DNA of 64,000 nucleotides from DATMER01 sp963844885 (GCA_963844885.1 CAWJQA010000020.1:186001-250000), one strand, 5' to 3'. Counted from the stretch's first letter, positions 8,720 through 22,029 are shown. Program-made: numbers and translations. Notes: a model not told the origin generated them from the sequence alone.

Positions 8720-11002
8720 ATGGCGGACACGGTGGAGGCGAAGGACGGGCGCGGAGCTTCGTGGGGGCTTCTTCTGGGCCTGGTGTTGTTCGGGCTGATG
8801 CTGCTCGTGGTGCAGGTTCGGCGAGAGCCGACGGCGCCCCGCGGCGCGGACGCTCCGGCGGCGGAATTCTCCTCGGCGCGGGCCGGCGAGGTGCTGCGGG
8901 CTCTGGCGGGAGACGGCAGCCCCCACCCGGTGGGAAGCCCGGCGGACGGTCTCGTCCGGGAGCGCATCCTGGCCGAGCTGCGGCGGCTGGGCTACTCGCC
9001 GGAAGTGCAGGAGGGGACCTGGTGCAACCGCGGCATGTGCGCCCGCCTGCACAACGTGATTGCCCGCCTCGACGGTGCCTCGTCCGGCAAGGCCGTCCTT
9101 CTCATGGCGCACTACGACTCGGTGGCGGCCGGTCCGGGCGTGAGCGACGACCTGTCCGGCGTGGCCGTGATCCTGGAGGCGGCCCGCGCGCTCAAGGCCG
9201 GTCCGCCGCCGCGCAACCCGGTGATCTTCCTCTTCGACGAAGGAGAAGAGGCGGGGCTGCTCGGCGCCGAGCTGTTCGCCAACCGCCATCCGGCGGCGCG
9301 GGACGTCGGGGTGGTGGTGAACCTGGAGGCGCGCGGCACCGCCGGGCCGAGCCTGATGTTCGAGACCAGCGGCGACGATGCCTGGATGGTCGGCCTCTAC
9401 GCGAGCGCCGCCCCGCATCCGGTCACGAGCTCGGTCTATGCCACCATCTACGACCTGCTGCCGAACGACACCGATCTGACGGTGTTCAAGCGCAACGGCG
9501 TGAACGGGCTCAACTTCGCCTTCGTGCAGAACCCGAATTTCTACCACACCCCCCGCGACAGCGTGGACAGCCTCTCGCCCGCCACTCTGCAGCACCACGG
9601 CGACAACGCCCTGGCCGCCACGCGGGCCCTGGCGCAGGCGGACCTCGCTTCGCCGCCGAAGGGGGACGCGGTGTTCTTCGACGTGCTGTCGCTGGGGGTG
9701 GTGCGCTGGCCCAAGGGGTGGACGCCGGGGCTGGCGGTGCTGGCGCTGGCCCTCGTGGCCTTCACCTCGATGCGGGCTCTTCGCCGGCCCGACGCTCCGC
9801 AGCGCGGCCTGCTGTTCGGCCTGCTCGGGTTCTGGGGCACGATCCTCACCGCGCTGCTGCTGGCGGCCGGGCTGTCCATTGCCGTGCGCGGCGCCATGCC
9901 CTACAACTGGGTCGACAGACCGCAGGCCGAGCTCGCGGCGTTCGCTCTGGTGGGGCTCGCGGTGGCCCTGGTGCTCGCCGGAGCGGTCTCCCGCCGGGCC
10001 GGCGTGGTGGGATTGTGGTCGGCGGTCTGGATCGGCTGGTCGGTGCTGGGAGTGGCGGTCGCCATGGCCGCCCCCGGAATCGCCTACCTGTTCATCGTCC
10101 CGGCCCTGGCGGCGGGCATCCTGGGTCTGCTGGCCGCTCCCGGCGGGATGGGGAGCTCGCTGGCGCCGGGTGTGGTGGCCGCCCTGCTGTGGCTACCGAT
10201 CGTGACCCCGCTCTACGACGGGCTGGGTGCGCCGGCGCTCGTGGCGGTCGGCCTTTTCGTGGCGCTGCTCGTGATGACTCTGGCCCCGCTGGTGCCCGCG
10301 GCCGGCGCGCTGGGGAGGCGCTGGCTGCCGCTGGCCGCCCTGGCGGCGGCGGCGGTCTGCATCGGTCTCGCGTTCGCATCGGCGCCGTTCTCGGCGGCGA
10401 CCCCCCAGCCCGAGCCGGTCCAGCTCGCGCAGGACGCCGACACCGGAAAGGCCCGCTGGCTGGTGTTCGGGCCGCGCCCGCTGCCGGCCGCCGTGCGCCA
10501 GGCCGCCGCGTTCTCACCGGACAAGGAGAGGGCCTACGATTGGGAATCGGAGAACTACCGCGCCTTCGTCGCGCCCGCGCCGCACCTCGACGCTCCCGGC
10601 CCGCAGGTTTCGGTGCTGGAGGATTCAGTCTCTGGGGACAAGCGGACGCTCCGCCTGCTCTTGACCTCGAACCGGGGCTGCCCGGAGGCGGCCCTCGTCG
10701 TGCCGAAGGAAGCGAAGCTGATCTCGGCGACGGTGGACGGCGCGGCGACCGAGACGGAAGCCCCCGGCCGCCGCCAGGGTCCGCCCCCGGATCACCAGTC
10801 CTATGGCTCCTTGACGACGCCTCCCGAAGGGGTGGAGATCGTCCTGGTCCTGGGCACCGCCGCGCCGCTGGACGCGCTCGTGTACGACCTGTCGTCCGGG
10901 CTGCCCCCGGCCGGAGCCGCCCTGCTCAAAGCGCGGCCCGCGAGCGCGGTGCCGTTCCAGGACGGGGATACGACGCTGCTGGTGAGGAAAGTCAGGCTGT
11001 GA
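8720..11002 (+). CDS. M28-family zinc aminopeptidase with membrane domain
   Basis: A 760-residue membrane-anchored peptidase. One N-terminal helix (about residues 14-34, LLLGLVLFGLMLLVVQV) is followed by an M28 domain with the di-zinc ligands in order: MAHYDSV (about 128-134), GVSDDLSGVA (about 140-149), DEGEEAGLLGA (about 172-182), LEARG (about 204) and FYHTPRDSVD (about 274). A second half with about 8 hydrophobic helices (residues ~335-560) and a soluble C-terminal domain give the layout of ER-type Fxna/ERMP1-like peptidases, common in Acidobacteria and Bacteroidetes. ATG at 8720 follows GAGAGATC. Expected to trim peptides outside the inner membrane. It is divergent from the pilT pair. Confidence 0.85.
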   Translation: MADTVEAKDGRGASWGLLLGLVLFGLMLLVVQVRREPTAPRGADAPAAEFSSARAGEVLRALAGDGSPHPVGSPADGLVRERILAELRRLGYSPEVQEGTWCNRGMCARLHNVIARLDGASSGKAVLLMAHYDSVAAGPGVSDDLSGVAVILEAARALKAGPPPRNPVIFLFDEGEEAGLLGAELFANRHPAARDVGVVVNLEARGTAGPSLMFETSGDDAWMVGLYASAAPHPVTSSVYATIYDLLPNDTDLTVFKRNGVNGLNFAFVQNPNFYHTPRDSVDSLSPATLQHHGDNALAATRALAQADLASPPKGDAVFFDVLSLGVVRWPKGWTPGLAVLALALVAFTSMRALRRPDAPQRGLLFGLLGFWGTILTALLLAAGLSIAVRGAMPYNWVDRPQAELAAFALVGLAVALVLAGAVSRRAGVVGLWSAVWIGWSVLGVAVAMAAPGIAYLFIVPALAAGILGLLAAPGGMGSSLAPGVVAALLWLPIVTPLYDGLGAPALVAVGLFVALLVMTLAPLVPAAGALGRRWLPLAALAAAAVCIGLAFASAPFSAATPQPEPVQLAQDADTGKARWLVFGPRPLPAAVRQAAAFSPDKERAYDWESENYRAFVAPAPHLDAPGPQVSVLEDSVSGDKRTLRLLLTSNRGCPEAALVVPKEAKLISATVDGAATETEAPGRRQGPPPDHQSYGSLTTPPEGVEIVLVLGTAAPLDALVYDLSSGLPPAGAALLKARPASAVPFQDGDTTLLVRKVRL

Positions 11003-11009
11003 GCCCGGC

Positions 11010-11327
11010 CTACTGCGCCTTGGCCGCGTCGATCGACTCGACCTTGATGGCGTTGCCGGCGACCGTGCCCTTGACGACGACCTCGTGGCCGATGTTCTCC
11101 TCGGCGAGCTTCTGGTTGTCGAGCTCGTAGAGCTTCTGGTCGGCGTTGTTGTAGAACACCAGCTTGGCGCCCTGGCCCAGGCACTTCTTGGCGCAGGCGG
11201 CGTGCGCGGCGTTGGCGCCCTTGGCGCCGCAGTTGCTGTCGGTGATCCAGCCGGTCCAGGAATCGGCGGAAGCGAGGGCGGGAAGGAACAGCGCGACGAC
11301 GGCGAGGACGATCAGGGTTTTCTTCAT
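11010..11327 (-). CDS. Small secreted protein of unknown function
   Basis: A 105-residue protein with a clear signal peptide (MKKTLIVLAVVALFLPALASA, cut after about residue 21). The mature part begins DSWTGWITDSNCGAKGANAAH and has three Cys (SNCG, AAC, KKC) within 25 residues, followed by a small beta-rich part (LVFYNNADQKLYELDNQ, HEVVVKGTV). Proteins of this layout are common in acidobacterial genomes but I know no function. Convergent with the M28 gene, 7 bases between stops. Confidence 0.7.
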   Translation of the reverse strand: MKKTLIVLAVVALFLPALASADSWTGWITDSNCGAKGANAAHAACAKKCLGQGAKLVFYNNADQKLYELDNQKLAEENIGHEVVVKGTVAGNAIKVESIDAAKAQ

Positions 11328-11404
11328 GACGGGTCTCCCTATGAGATGAGGGGTAGGGGGGTACGGCGAAGCGCGACGATCCTAGCACTGATAAGGTTGC
11401 GTGC

Positions 11405-12217
11405 ATGCCGACCTACCGCCTCAACCTGGAATACGAAGGCACGCGCTATCACGGATGGCAGGAACAGCAGAACGCCCGCTCGGTGGTGGGCGAGCTGCGG
11501 CGGGCGGTGACGGAAGCCGGTGCCGGGGTGGTGCGGGAGATCGGCGGATCGGGGCGGACCGATGCCGGCGTCCACGCGCTCGCCCAGGTCGCCCATCTCC
11601 GCCTCGCGCGCGCTGTCGAGCCCGGCGCGTTCCGCCGCGCGGTCAACGACCTGCTGCCGCCGGACATCCATATCCTTTCCCTGAACCCGGTCCCGGACAG
11701 CTTTCACGCCCGCCACTCCGCGGTGGCCCGCTCGTACGTCTATCAGGTCTGCCGCCGCCGCACGGCGTTCGCCAAGCGCTGGGTCTGGTGGGTCAAGCGT
11801 CCGCTCGACGCCGGGCGCATGGCCGAGTGTGCCGCGCTGCTCGCCGGCCGCCACGACTTCCGATTGTTTTGCGAGCGTCCGGGCGAGCAGCCGAGCACGG
11901 TCGTGGTGGTGGAGAGCGTCGAGGTGGTCGCGGACGGCGCGCTGATCCTGGTGCGGCTCGTCGCCTCCCACTTCCTGTGGAAGATGGTCCGCCGCGTGGT
12001 GGGCACCCTGGTACAGGTGGGGAGCGGCGAGCTCGATCGCGCCGGCTTCCTGGCTCTCCTCAACGGCCATCCCGGGAAGGTCATCTCCGGCAGGGGACTG
12101 CCGGCCGAATGGACCGCGCCGCCTTCCGGCCTCTTCCTGGAGCGGGTGCTCTATCCCGGCGATCCACCGCTGGGGCCGGTCTCTCCTGTGGTCCCGGTGC
12201 GTGCGGAGGAGTGGTAG
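11405..12217 (+). CDS. truA: tRNA pseudouridine synthase A
   Basis: A 270-residue TruA, which makes pseudouridine at positions 38-40 of the tRNA anticodon stem-loop. The start MPTYRLNLEYEGTRYHGWQ is typical, the catalytic Asp lies in GGSGRTDAGVHALAQVAHL at about residue 55, and later motifs HARHSAVARSYVYQV and FLWKMVRRVVGTL (about residues 183-195) are present. Length is normal for the family. ATG at 11405 is the only start fitting the conserved N-terminus. It is followed 10 bases later by the thioredoxin-domain gene. Confidence 0.95.
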   Translation: MPTYRLNLEYEGTRYHGWQEQQNARSVVGELRRAVTEAGAGVVREIGGSGRTDAGVHALAQVAHLRLARAVEPGAFRRAVNDLLPPDIHILSLNPVPDSFHARHSAVARSYVYQVCRRRTAFAKRWVWWVKRPLDAGRMAECAALLAGRHDFRLFCERPGEQPSTVVVVESVEVVADGALILVRLVASHFLWKMVRRVVGTLVQVGSGELDRAGFLALLNGHPGKVISGRGLPAEWTAPPSGLFLERVLYPGDPPLGPVSPVVPVRAEEW

Positions 12218-12227
12218 GGTACAGCGG

Positions 12228-14453
<2,226 letters not shown>

Positions 14454-14482
14454 CCCCCTCTGATACACTTCGGGAAGGGGCA

Positions 14483-17400
14483 GTGTATAGGCCGTCAGCA
14501 CCATTCTCGGGATCTCACCGTTTGATCGGCAGCGTGGTTTCGCACTACAGGGTCGTCGAGCGCCTCGGCGGCGAGGATGAGAGGTCTGCGCTCTACAAGG
14601 CGCAGGATCTCCAGCAGGAGCGCGTGGTCGCCCTGCAGCTCCTGCCGGGCGGCGGCGGCGCGGACGACAAGGCCGCGCGGCAGCGCTTCGCCGAAGAGTC
14701 GTCGCGGGCCTCGTCGATCGGCGACCCGAACATCGGCCACGTCTACGAGGTCGGGGAGACCGGCGACGGCCGTGTCTTCCTGGCCATGGCCCTGGATGAA
14801 GGCGAGCCGCTCTCGGTCCGGCTCGCCCGCGGCCCCCTCGGTCTGGAGAAGGCGATCGACGTAGGCTCCCAGATCGCCGCCGGCCTGGCGAGCGCCCACG
14901 CCGAGGGGATCGTCCACGGCGCCCTCGACGCCTCCCAGATCCTGGTGGATGCCGAGGACCGGGTGCGGATCGTCGGCTTCGGCGCCGCCTCCCTGCCGGG
15001 CGCCGCCGAGCGCGCCCGCGCCTATCTTTCGCCGCAGCGGCTGCGCGGCGCTCCCGCCGATCCGCGAGGGGATCTCTGGTCGCTGGGCGTTCTTCTCTAC
15101 GAGATGATCGCGGGCATCCATCCCTTTCCCGACGCCGATGCGCTCGCGGGCGGCCCCGAGCCGTTGCCGGGCAACATCCCCGCCGGCCTCGCCGGGGTCG
15201 TGACCCGTGCGCTGGCGCCGCGCCTCATCGACCGCTACGCCTCGGCCGGCGAGATCCGCGCCGCCTTGCGGTCGGTCGAGAGGGACGGTGAGCGGACCTG
15301 GTCGCCATCGCCGCGGTCGCCGCGGTCGCTGCCGCCGCGCATTTCGAGGCCGCTGTCGGACGACGCACCCCGGCCGTCGAGCATGACCGGGCGCGTCATC
15401 GGCCACTACGTCATCCGCGAGCACCTCGGCGGCGGCGGCATGGGCGTCGTCTACAAGGCCGAGGACACCCGGCTGGAGCGCACCGTGGCGCTCAAGTTTC
15501 TCCCGCCGGAGCTGACCCGCGACCCCATGTCCAAGGCGCGCTTCCTCCAGGAGGCGCGCGCCGCGTCGGCGCTGGAGCACCCCAACATCTGCACCATCCA
15601 CGAGGTGGACGAGACCGATGACGGCCAGCTCTACCTCGCCATGCCGGCACTACGACGGCGAGACCCTGAAACGCCGCATCGAGCGCGGGCCGCTGCCGGT
15701 CGGCGAGGCCGTGGACATCGCCATCCAGATCGGCCAGGGGCTCGCCAAGGCGCACCGGCAGGGGATCGTCCACCGCGACATCAAGCCGGCCAACTTGATC
15801 GTCACCGGCGACGGCATCGTCAAGATCCTCGACTTCGGCCTCGCCAAGCTGGCCGGCGCCGCCGGCCTGACCCGCGCCGGCTTCTGCCTCGGCACGCCGT
15901 CCTACATGTCGCCCGAGCAGGCGCGTGGCGACGTCGACCACCGCACCGATCTATGGTCGTTGGGCGTGGTCCTCTACGAGATGGTCACCGGCCGGCCGCC
16001 GTTCCGGGCCGACACCGATCAGGGGATCATCTACGCCCTGCTGACCGAGGAGCCGGAGCCGCTGCGCAAGCTCCGTCCGGACGCGCCGGCCGAACTGGAG
16101 CAGATCGTCAAGGGGATGCTCGCCAAGGACCCCGGCTCCCGCTATCCGGGCCTCGAGCCGGCCATCGCCGACCTGCGCCTCCTGGCGGGTGTGTCGACCG
16201 GCTTGAGCCGGATCTCGCTGTCGCATCCGGTGGTCCGGCCGTCGCGCTGGAAGGCGCCGGCGCTCGCGGCGATCGGAGCCCTGGTCCTGATCGTGGCCTT
16301 CCTCCTCCTGCGCGGCCCCGGCGAGGCCGGGCTCGGCGGCGAGAAGCCTCTCCAGAGGACGAACGACTCCCTGACCGACCTGGAGGGGCGGGAGACCCAT
16401 CCCAGCCTGGCGGCGGACGGCAGCTTCTTCGTCTACGCCAAGGACGCGGGGGGCGACTCGGACATCTTCTGGCAGCGTGCGGGCGGCGGCAACCCGCGCA
16501 ACCTCACGGCCGACTCGCAGGCCGACGATTCGCAGCCGGCGCTCTCGCCGGACGGCGAGCAGATCGCCTTCCGTTCGGAGCGCGACGGTGGCGGGCTCTA
16601 CGTGATGGGGGCGACGGGGGAGTCGGCCGTGCGGGTGTCCGGAGAGGGCTTCGATCCGGCCTGGTCGCCGGACGGCGCCTGGATCGTCTACGCCACCCAG
16701 GAAGTGACGGACCCGCGACGGCGCTCGTACGTGAGCAAGCTCTGGCGCCTGCGCCTTGCGGACGGCACCCGCGAGCGCATCGAGACCGGCGGCGACGCGG
16801 TGCAGCCGAGCTGGTCGCCGAACAATCTCCGCATCGCCTACTGGGGCCTGGCCACGGGCACGGCGAAACGGGTCATCTGGACGATCCCGGTGGCAGGCGG
16901 CAGACCCTCGGCCGTGACCGACGGCGGCGCCATCGACTGGAACCCGGTCTGGTCGCCTGACGGGCGATATCTCTACTTCGTCAGCGACCGCAACCGGACC
17001 ATGACGCTCTGGCGGGTGCCCATCGACGAGCGCTCGGGGAAGGTGCAGGGCGATCCGGAAGACCTCACCACGCCGGCCGAGTGGAGCGGCTTTCTCAGCC
17101 TCTCCGGCGACGGCAAGCAGATCGCCTACGCCACTCGCGACGGCAAAGCGAACCTGGAGAGCATCGGCTTCGATCCCGTGGCGGACAGGGTGGCCGGTGA
17201 GCCACGGCCCGTCACCCAGGGCTCGCGCATGGTGCGCTCGGCCGACGCCTCGCCCGACGGCCGCTGGATCGTCTACGACACCTCGCTGCCGCAAGAGGAT
17301 CTCTACGTCGTCAGCACGGACGGCGAGCAGGTGCGGCAGCTCACCAACGATGCCGCGCACGACCGCGTCCCCCGCTGGTCTCCGGACGGCCGGAGAATTC

Positions 17401-17981
17401 TCTTTTACTCGGACCGGGGCGGCACCTACCAGGCCTGGTCGATCCGTGCCGACGGCGGCGACCGCCAGCCGCTCACGGCGACGAAGGAGCGGATCTCCGA
17501 CTCGATCTGGATGCCGGACGGCAAGCGGCTCGTGGTCCTGCCCGTCGATGGCTTTCCGGCCACGGTCGACCTCTCCAAACCTCTGGAGCAGCGGCGGCTC
17601 GAACCGTTTCCCAACGCGGTTCAGGGGGGGCAGGTCTTCATCCCCACCTCCTGGAGCCCGGACGGGAAGTGGTTCACCGGCGAGGTCCAGACGGCTACGG
17701 GGGAGCTCGGAATCGCCCGCTACTCGATCCAGGGTGAGCGCTACGAGCTGCTGTACAACCACGGCTCCCTTCCGGTCTGGGTCCGTGACAAGATCGTCTA
17801 CATCGATGCCGGGAAGGTCTTCTTGCTCAACCCCGGAACCCGGAAGAGCCGCCTGATCCTGGCTCCGCCGCCGAACACCAACTCGGTGTACAAGCTGGTG
17901 ACCGTGGCCCCCGGCGGCCGCACGCTCTACCTGCTGCGCTCCAGCGACGAGGGAGACATCAAGCTTCTCCGGATGCAGTAG
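14483..17981 (+). CDS. Pseudokinase-kinase-TM-TolB propeller protein 1 (one frameshift as read)
   Basis: Membrane Ser/Thr kinase of about 1165 residues when frames are joined near 15650. The first kinase domain (14516-15290) looks dead: the VAxK lysine is Gln (VALQLL), HRD is HGA (IVHGALDASQI) and DFG is VGF. The second (about 15400-16190) keeps GGGGMGVVYKAED, VALKFL, HRDIKPANLI, DFGLAK and SPEQ, so should be active. A single helix (16253-16310, LAAIGALVLIVAFLLL) leads to six or more TolB/PD40 repeats (PALSPDGEQIAFRS, AWSPDGAWIVY, SWSPNNLRIAYW, VWSPDGRYLYFVSD). GTG start at 14483 gives the N-terminus RLIGSVVSHYRV matching kinase 3. It is directly upstream of peptide P1. Confidence 0.8.
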
Positions 17982-18080
17982 GCTGTGGCGCTTCAGGCAG
18001 GATTTTTCCGTAATCTGGTTCAGTACGATTCCCGGCTGGCGCCGAACACCCTTGGCAGTTTCCTGTGAGGAGGTGAGAGG

Positions 18081-18654
18081 ATGGCATTCCGATTCAAGGA
18101 CCTGATGGTCAACGTAGTCAAAAGCGGAGGGGAAGGCGACCCCTTCTGTACCATCGCCACGATCGACCCGAACCCGGCGCAGGCGGTTCCTTGCACGATC
18201 GCCACGATAGACCCGGTGCAGGCGGCTGCTTGTACGATCGCCACGATAGACCCGGTGCAGGCGGCTGCTTGTACGATCGCCACCATCGGTACGTACACGG
18301 GGTTCCGGTTCCAGGGTGGGACGACCGGGGGCGCCGGCTTCTGCACGATCGCCACCGTTTTCCCCGGCGCGTTCGCCACCGTGACCACCGTCACCACCGT
18401 GACCACGGTCGTCCAGACCGGACCTGCCGGCCCAACCAGCCTGACGGAGCTCAAGGAGCAGCTCCGGCAGGCGCTCGCCGAGGTCGAGCGCCGCGAGCAG
18501 GAGCAGGAGGCGGGCGCTCTGCCCAGGACCGTCGAGGAGGCCGACGACCTCGAGCAGCGGCTCAAGGGCGCGCTCAAGGAGCTGCAGGAGCACCGCAAGT
18601 CCCTCGAAGAAGGAAGCGAAGGACAGCCCGAAGGCGCGCAAGGGCAAGAAGTAA
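18081..18654 (+). CDS. Putative RiPP precursor P1 (CTIAT repeats; one frameshift near its end)
   Basis: Begins MAFRFKDLMVNV, the same leader-like start as three other genes here. The core has five Cys, at residues 23, 38, 51, 64 and 88, each followed by TIAT (motif CTIATIDP), then a Thr/Val run (VTTVTTVTTV). The C-terminal ~60 residues are a charged helix (LTELKEQLRQALAEVERRE, TVEEADDLEQRLKGAL) shared with P4. As read, the frame runs on to 18872 over the next gene; a one-base shift near 18610 gives the better end AKDSPKARKGKK with TAA at 18652-18654, mirroring the basic tail of P4. RBS GAGGTGAGAGG precedes the ATG. No signal peptide. Role as a modified peptide precursor is inference from the kinase, lyase-like and LanC genes downstream. 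Confidence 0.7.
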
Positions 18655-18751
18655 CGCATCGCGGTCCGCGCTCCGGTCCGGCTCCCCGCCAGGGGGCCGG
18701 GCCGGCCTCCGGCTCTGCTAGACTGTTGTGGAAAAGCAGTCAAGAGCCGTC

Positions 18752-21428
18752 ATGGAAAAGCCCCCCGGAGAGACCGAGCTGGCGATCCCGGCGCCGCAAC
18801 CGCAGGCGTCACTCCGCCGCTCCGGCCGTGGGACCCTCGGCCGTTTCGCCGACCCGCAGGACGACCCGATGATCGGCCGCGAGGTCGATCACTACCGCAT
18901 CCTCGGCCATCTCGGCGGCGGCGGCATGGGAGTGGTCTACAAAGCCGAGGACACCCGTCTCGAGCGCACGGTGGCGCTCAAGTTCCTGCCGCCGGCCATG
19001 ACCCGCGACGCGGTGGCGAAGTCGCGCTTCCTCCAGGAGGCCCGCGCCGCCTCGGCGCTCGACCACCCCAACGTCTGCACGATCTACGACATCGGGGAGC
19101 TCGACGACGGCCAGCTCTACCTGGTCATGCCCGCCTACGACGGCGAGACCCTCAAGAAGAGGATCGAGCGCGGTCCGCTGCCGGTCGAGGAGGCGGTGGA
19201 CGATCGCCAGGCAGGTGGCGCAGGGGCTCGCCAAGGCCCACCGCCTGGGGATCGTGCATCGCGACGTCAAGCCGGCAAACCTGATGCTGACCGGTGATGG
19301 TCTCGTCAAGATTCTCGACTTCGGCCTCGCCAAGCTGGCCGGCTCGGCCGGCCTGACGCGGGCCGGGTTCTGCGTCGGCACGCCCTCCTACATGTCGCCC
19401 GAGCAGGCGCGCGGCGAAGTGGACCAGCGCACCGACCTGTGGTCGCTGGGGGTGGTGCTTTACGAGATGCTGACCGGCCTGCTGCCGTTCCGGGCGGAGA
19501 GCGACCCCGGGATCGTCCACGCGGTTCTCCATGACGACCCGCCGCCGCTCGCGCGCTGGCGTCCGGACGTGCCGCCGGAGCTGGAGCGGATCGTCACCGG
19601 CCTGCTCAAGAAGGATCCGGGCGACCGCTATCCCACGGCCGAGCACGTGCTGGGAGACCTGCGGATGCTCAGCGGCCCGCCCACCCGCACGCAGATGTCC
19701 ACGGAATTTTCCCGCAGTCCGGCCCGGACGCGCGGGTGGATGTGGATCGGGGCGGCGGTGGTGGTGGTTCTGGGGATCGGCGCGTTTCTGATGACGCGCC
19801 CGCGGCCGGAGGTGGGGACGCACCAGGAAGCCGTCCAGCTCACCCGCCAGGCCGGCAGCGAGCGGCAGCCGGCCTTCGGCAGCGATTTCTTCGTCTACAC
19901 CAAGCTCGCCGGCGGCGACACCGACATCTTCCGCCAGCGCGTGGAAGGCCAGAACCCGCAGAACCTGACGGACGGCTGTCTGGAGGACGACTCCGCCCCG
20001 GCGGTTTCGCCCGACGGGCTGCAGATCGCCTACCGCTCCGAATGCGACGGCGGCGGTATTTTCATCATGGGCTCCACCGGCGAGTCGGCGCGCCGTCTGA
20101 TCGATTCGGGCACGAGCCGGCCTGGTCGCCCGACGGGTCGGAGATCGTCGTCGCCGACGAAGCGATCGATGAAACCGAGCCTGCGCACCACGGAGAGCCG
20201 GCTCACGAGGGTCCGCGTTTCCGACGGCGCGGCGACCCTTCTGGGGACTGGCGACGCCGTGCAGCCGAACTGGTCGCCCTCCGGCCAACGGATCGCCTAC
20301 TGGAGCTTTTCCACCGCGACCGGCCGGCGATCCATCTGGACGATCCGCAACGACGGCCAAGACCCGGTGGAGGTGATCGGCGACGAGAAGCTCAACTGGC
20401 ACCCTGTCTGGTCTCCCGACGGGCGGTACCTCTATTTCCTGAGCGACCGCGGCGGCAGCCAGAACGTCTGGCGTATCCGGATCGACGAGGCGTCGGGACG
20501 GGTCCTCGGGCAGCCGGAGTCGGTCAGCGCCCCGGCGACGGCGGTCTCCGGTTTGAGCCTGAGCCGCGATGGCCACCGGATTCTCTACGCCACGGACGAC
20601 TCACAGGCCAACGTGGAGACGGCTGAGCTCGATCCCGGCTCCGGCGAAGTACGCGGGGGGCTGAAGCCGGTCACCGGCGGCTCCTGGTCGATCGTCACGG
20701 CCGACATCTCGCCGGACGGAGAGCGGATCGCTTTCTACACGCAGGCTCCCGAGGAGGAGCTGTTCGTCGTACCCACCTCGGGCGGCGAGCCGCGGCAACT
20801 GACCCGGGACACCTTCAAGGACCGCGTCCCCCGCTGGTCCCCGGATGGGCGTTCGATCCTTTTTTACTCCAATCGCAGCGGCAAGTACGAGGCGTGGAAG
20901 ATCGGTGCCGACGGCAGCGGCCTGGAGCAGCTCACGACTCTCGATCGGGCGGTCTACAACCCGGTCTGGTCGCCGGACGGCCGACACCTGGCGTTCAACC
21001 TGGGCTCCGAATCAGGGGCGGTCCTCGACCTCGGCCTGCCGCTCGAGCGGCGGCGGCCCCAACCTCTCGCCGAACAGGGCCGGATGCCGACCCCGTTCGC
21101 TCCGGACTCGTGGTCACCGGACGGCCGCTGGCTGGCCGGCTACAGGGATCCCGACGGGTTCCAGCTCTACTCGTTCGAAAACCACCGCTTCGAAAAACTG
21201 TCGGACCAGGGCACTTACGTGACCTGGCTGCACGACAGCCGGCGTCTGCTGTATCTCGACCAGGGGCGTCTGCGGCTCTTCGACCTCGCTATCCGGTCGT
21301 CCCGGGAGCTGCTCACCCCTCCCGCCGAGTCCGCTTTCTTGCGGGTCGCGGTGAGCCGGGACGACCGCACCCTCTGCCTGGTGCGCTCCGCGGACGAGGG
21401 AAATCTCTGGATGTTGACCTTGAAGTGA
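18752..21428 (+). CDS. Kinase-TM-TolB propeller protein 2 (frameshifts as read)
   Basis: Single-kinase relative of proteins 1 and 3, about 890 residues. The kinase domain has GGGGMGVVYKAEDT, VALKFLPP, then a frame change near 19200, HRDVKPANLMLT, DFGLAKLAG and SPEQARGEVDQRTDLWSLG, all needed for activity. A membrane helix (19736-19795, MWIGAAVVVVLGIGAFLM) separates it from TolB/PD40 repeats (AVSPDGLQIAYRS, VWSPDGRYLYFLSD, RWSPDGRSILFYSN). A short out-of-frame stretch at about 20111-20170 should read HEPAWSPDGSEIVVADE and is self-correcting. It lacks the pseudokinase domain of its two neighbours. ATG at 18752 chosen; a GTG at 18728 is possible. It lies between peptide genes P1 and P2. Confidence 0.8.
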
Positions 21429-21450
21429 CGGATCAGCATGGGGTACAATT
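21421..21450 (+). promoter_or_regulatory. Candidate sigma-70-like promoter for P2/P3
   Basis: TTGAAG, an 18-base spacer and TACAAT lie across the stop of kinase 2, about 60 bases before the P2 start. Four of six and five of six consensus matches. In this GC-rich DNA an AT-rich stretch (TACAATTAAATGATTA) is unusual. A short hairpin GGGGC-TCG-GCCCC (21484-21496) lies between it and the P2 RBS. Confidence 0.4.
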
Positions 21451-21507
21451 AAATGATTAGCTCGTTCAGTCTGCCATCGGCAAGGGGCTCGGCCCCGAGG
21501 AGGAGAC

Positions 21508-21732
21508 ATGGCTTTCCGGATCGATGACCTGTCCCTGCAACTGATGCCCTCCGCCGGCGGGCAACCGGGAGGATGTACCTGCGGACCGGCCTCGGGCGCC
21601 GGAGCGCCGCCGCCCTGTATGGCCAGCGGCAAGCCTGGAGGCGGCAAGGACGGCGGGCCAAAGAAGCACGTCCTGACCGAGCTGCGGGCGCAGCTCCGCG
21701 AAGACCTGGCTTTGCCAGACTTGCGGGGATGA
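21508..21732 (+). CDS. Putative RiPP precursor P2
   Basis: A 74-residue peptide: leader-like MAFRIDDLSLQLMPSAG, a core GGCTCGPASGAGAPPPC with three Cys, a Gly/Lys linker, and a C-terminal helix VLTELRAQLREDLA. Strong RBS GAGGAGGAGAC sits just before the ATG. It is a shorter relative of P1 and P4 with the same three-part plan, and a near sister of P3, with which it shares CTCGPASGA. No signal peptide. It lies between kinase 2 and kinase 3. Confidence 0.75.
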   Translation: MAFRIDDLSLQLMPSAGGQPGGCTCGPASGAGAPPPCMASGKPGGGKDGGPKKHVLTELRAQLREDLALPDLRG

Positions 21733-21787
21733 ACCGTCAGCTCAGTCATTTTTAAACGGGTTGTATCTCAGTCCAAAGGAGGAAAAC

Positions 21788-21991
21788 ATGGCTTTTCGTA
21801 TCACGGATGTTGCTGTGCGCCTGTCGAGCCCCAATGGTCCGGTTGGACAATGCACCTGCGGTCCAGCGAGCGGAGCCACCGGAGGGGGCGCCTGCCCCGA
21901 TCCCTCCAAGATGGATGGGGGAGGCGCCAAGGTCGGGCGCCTGTCCGCTCTGAAGTTCCAGCTCCGCCAGACCCTGTCCTCCCAGGTTTGA
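21788..21991 (+). CDS. Putative RiPP precursor P3
   Basis: A 67-residue peptide: MAFRITDVAVRLSSPNG, core GQCTCGPASGATGGGAC, then a helix GRLSALKFQLRQTLS. It is the second member of the P2/P3 pair, 55 bases after P2, with its own RBS (AAAGGAGGAAAAC). The ATG at 21788 is preferred to an upstream in-frame ATG at 21761 because all four relatives start M(A/G)F. It is followed by a strong hairpin. The conserved CTCGPASGA core and the variable surroundings suggest the core is the functional part. Confidence 0.75.
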   Translation: MAFRITDVAVRLSSPNGPVGQCTCGPASGATGGGACPDPSKMDGGGAKVGRLSALKFQLRQTLSSQV

Positions 21992-21997
21992 CCCACA

Positions 21998-22029
21998 CCC
22001 GGCCGCGGACCCGCCGGGCCGCGGCCGGG
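21998..22029 (+). terminator. GC-rich hairpin after P3
   Basis: Perfect 11-bp inverted repeat CCCGGCCGCGG with a 10-base loop, 6 bases after the P3 stop and 7 bases before kinase 3. There is no T-run, so it may be an attenuator or mRNA-stability hairpin rather than a full terminator. Confidence 0.45.

Noticed and set aside
18655..18872. Extension of peptide P1 to 263 residues
   Set aside because: The tail overlaps the start of kinase 2 and is Arg/Pro/Ser-rich; the one-base-shifted end at 18654 matches P4.
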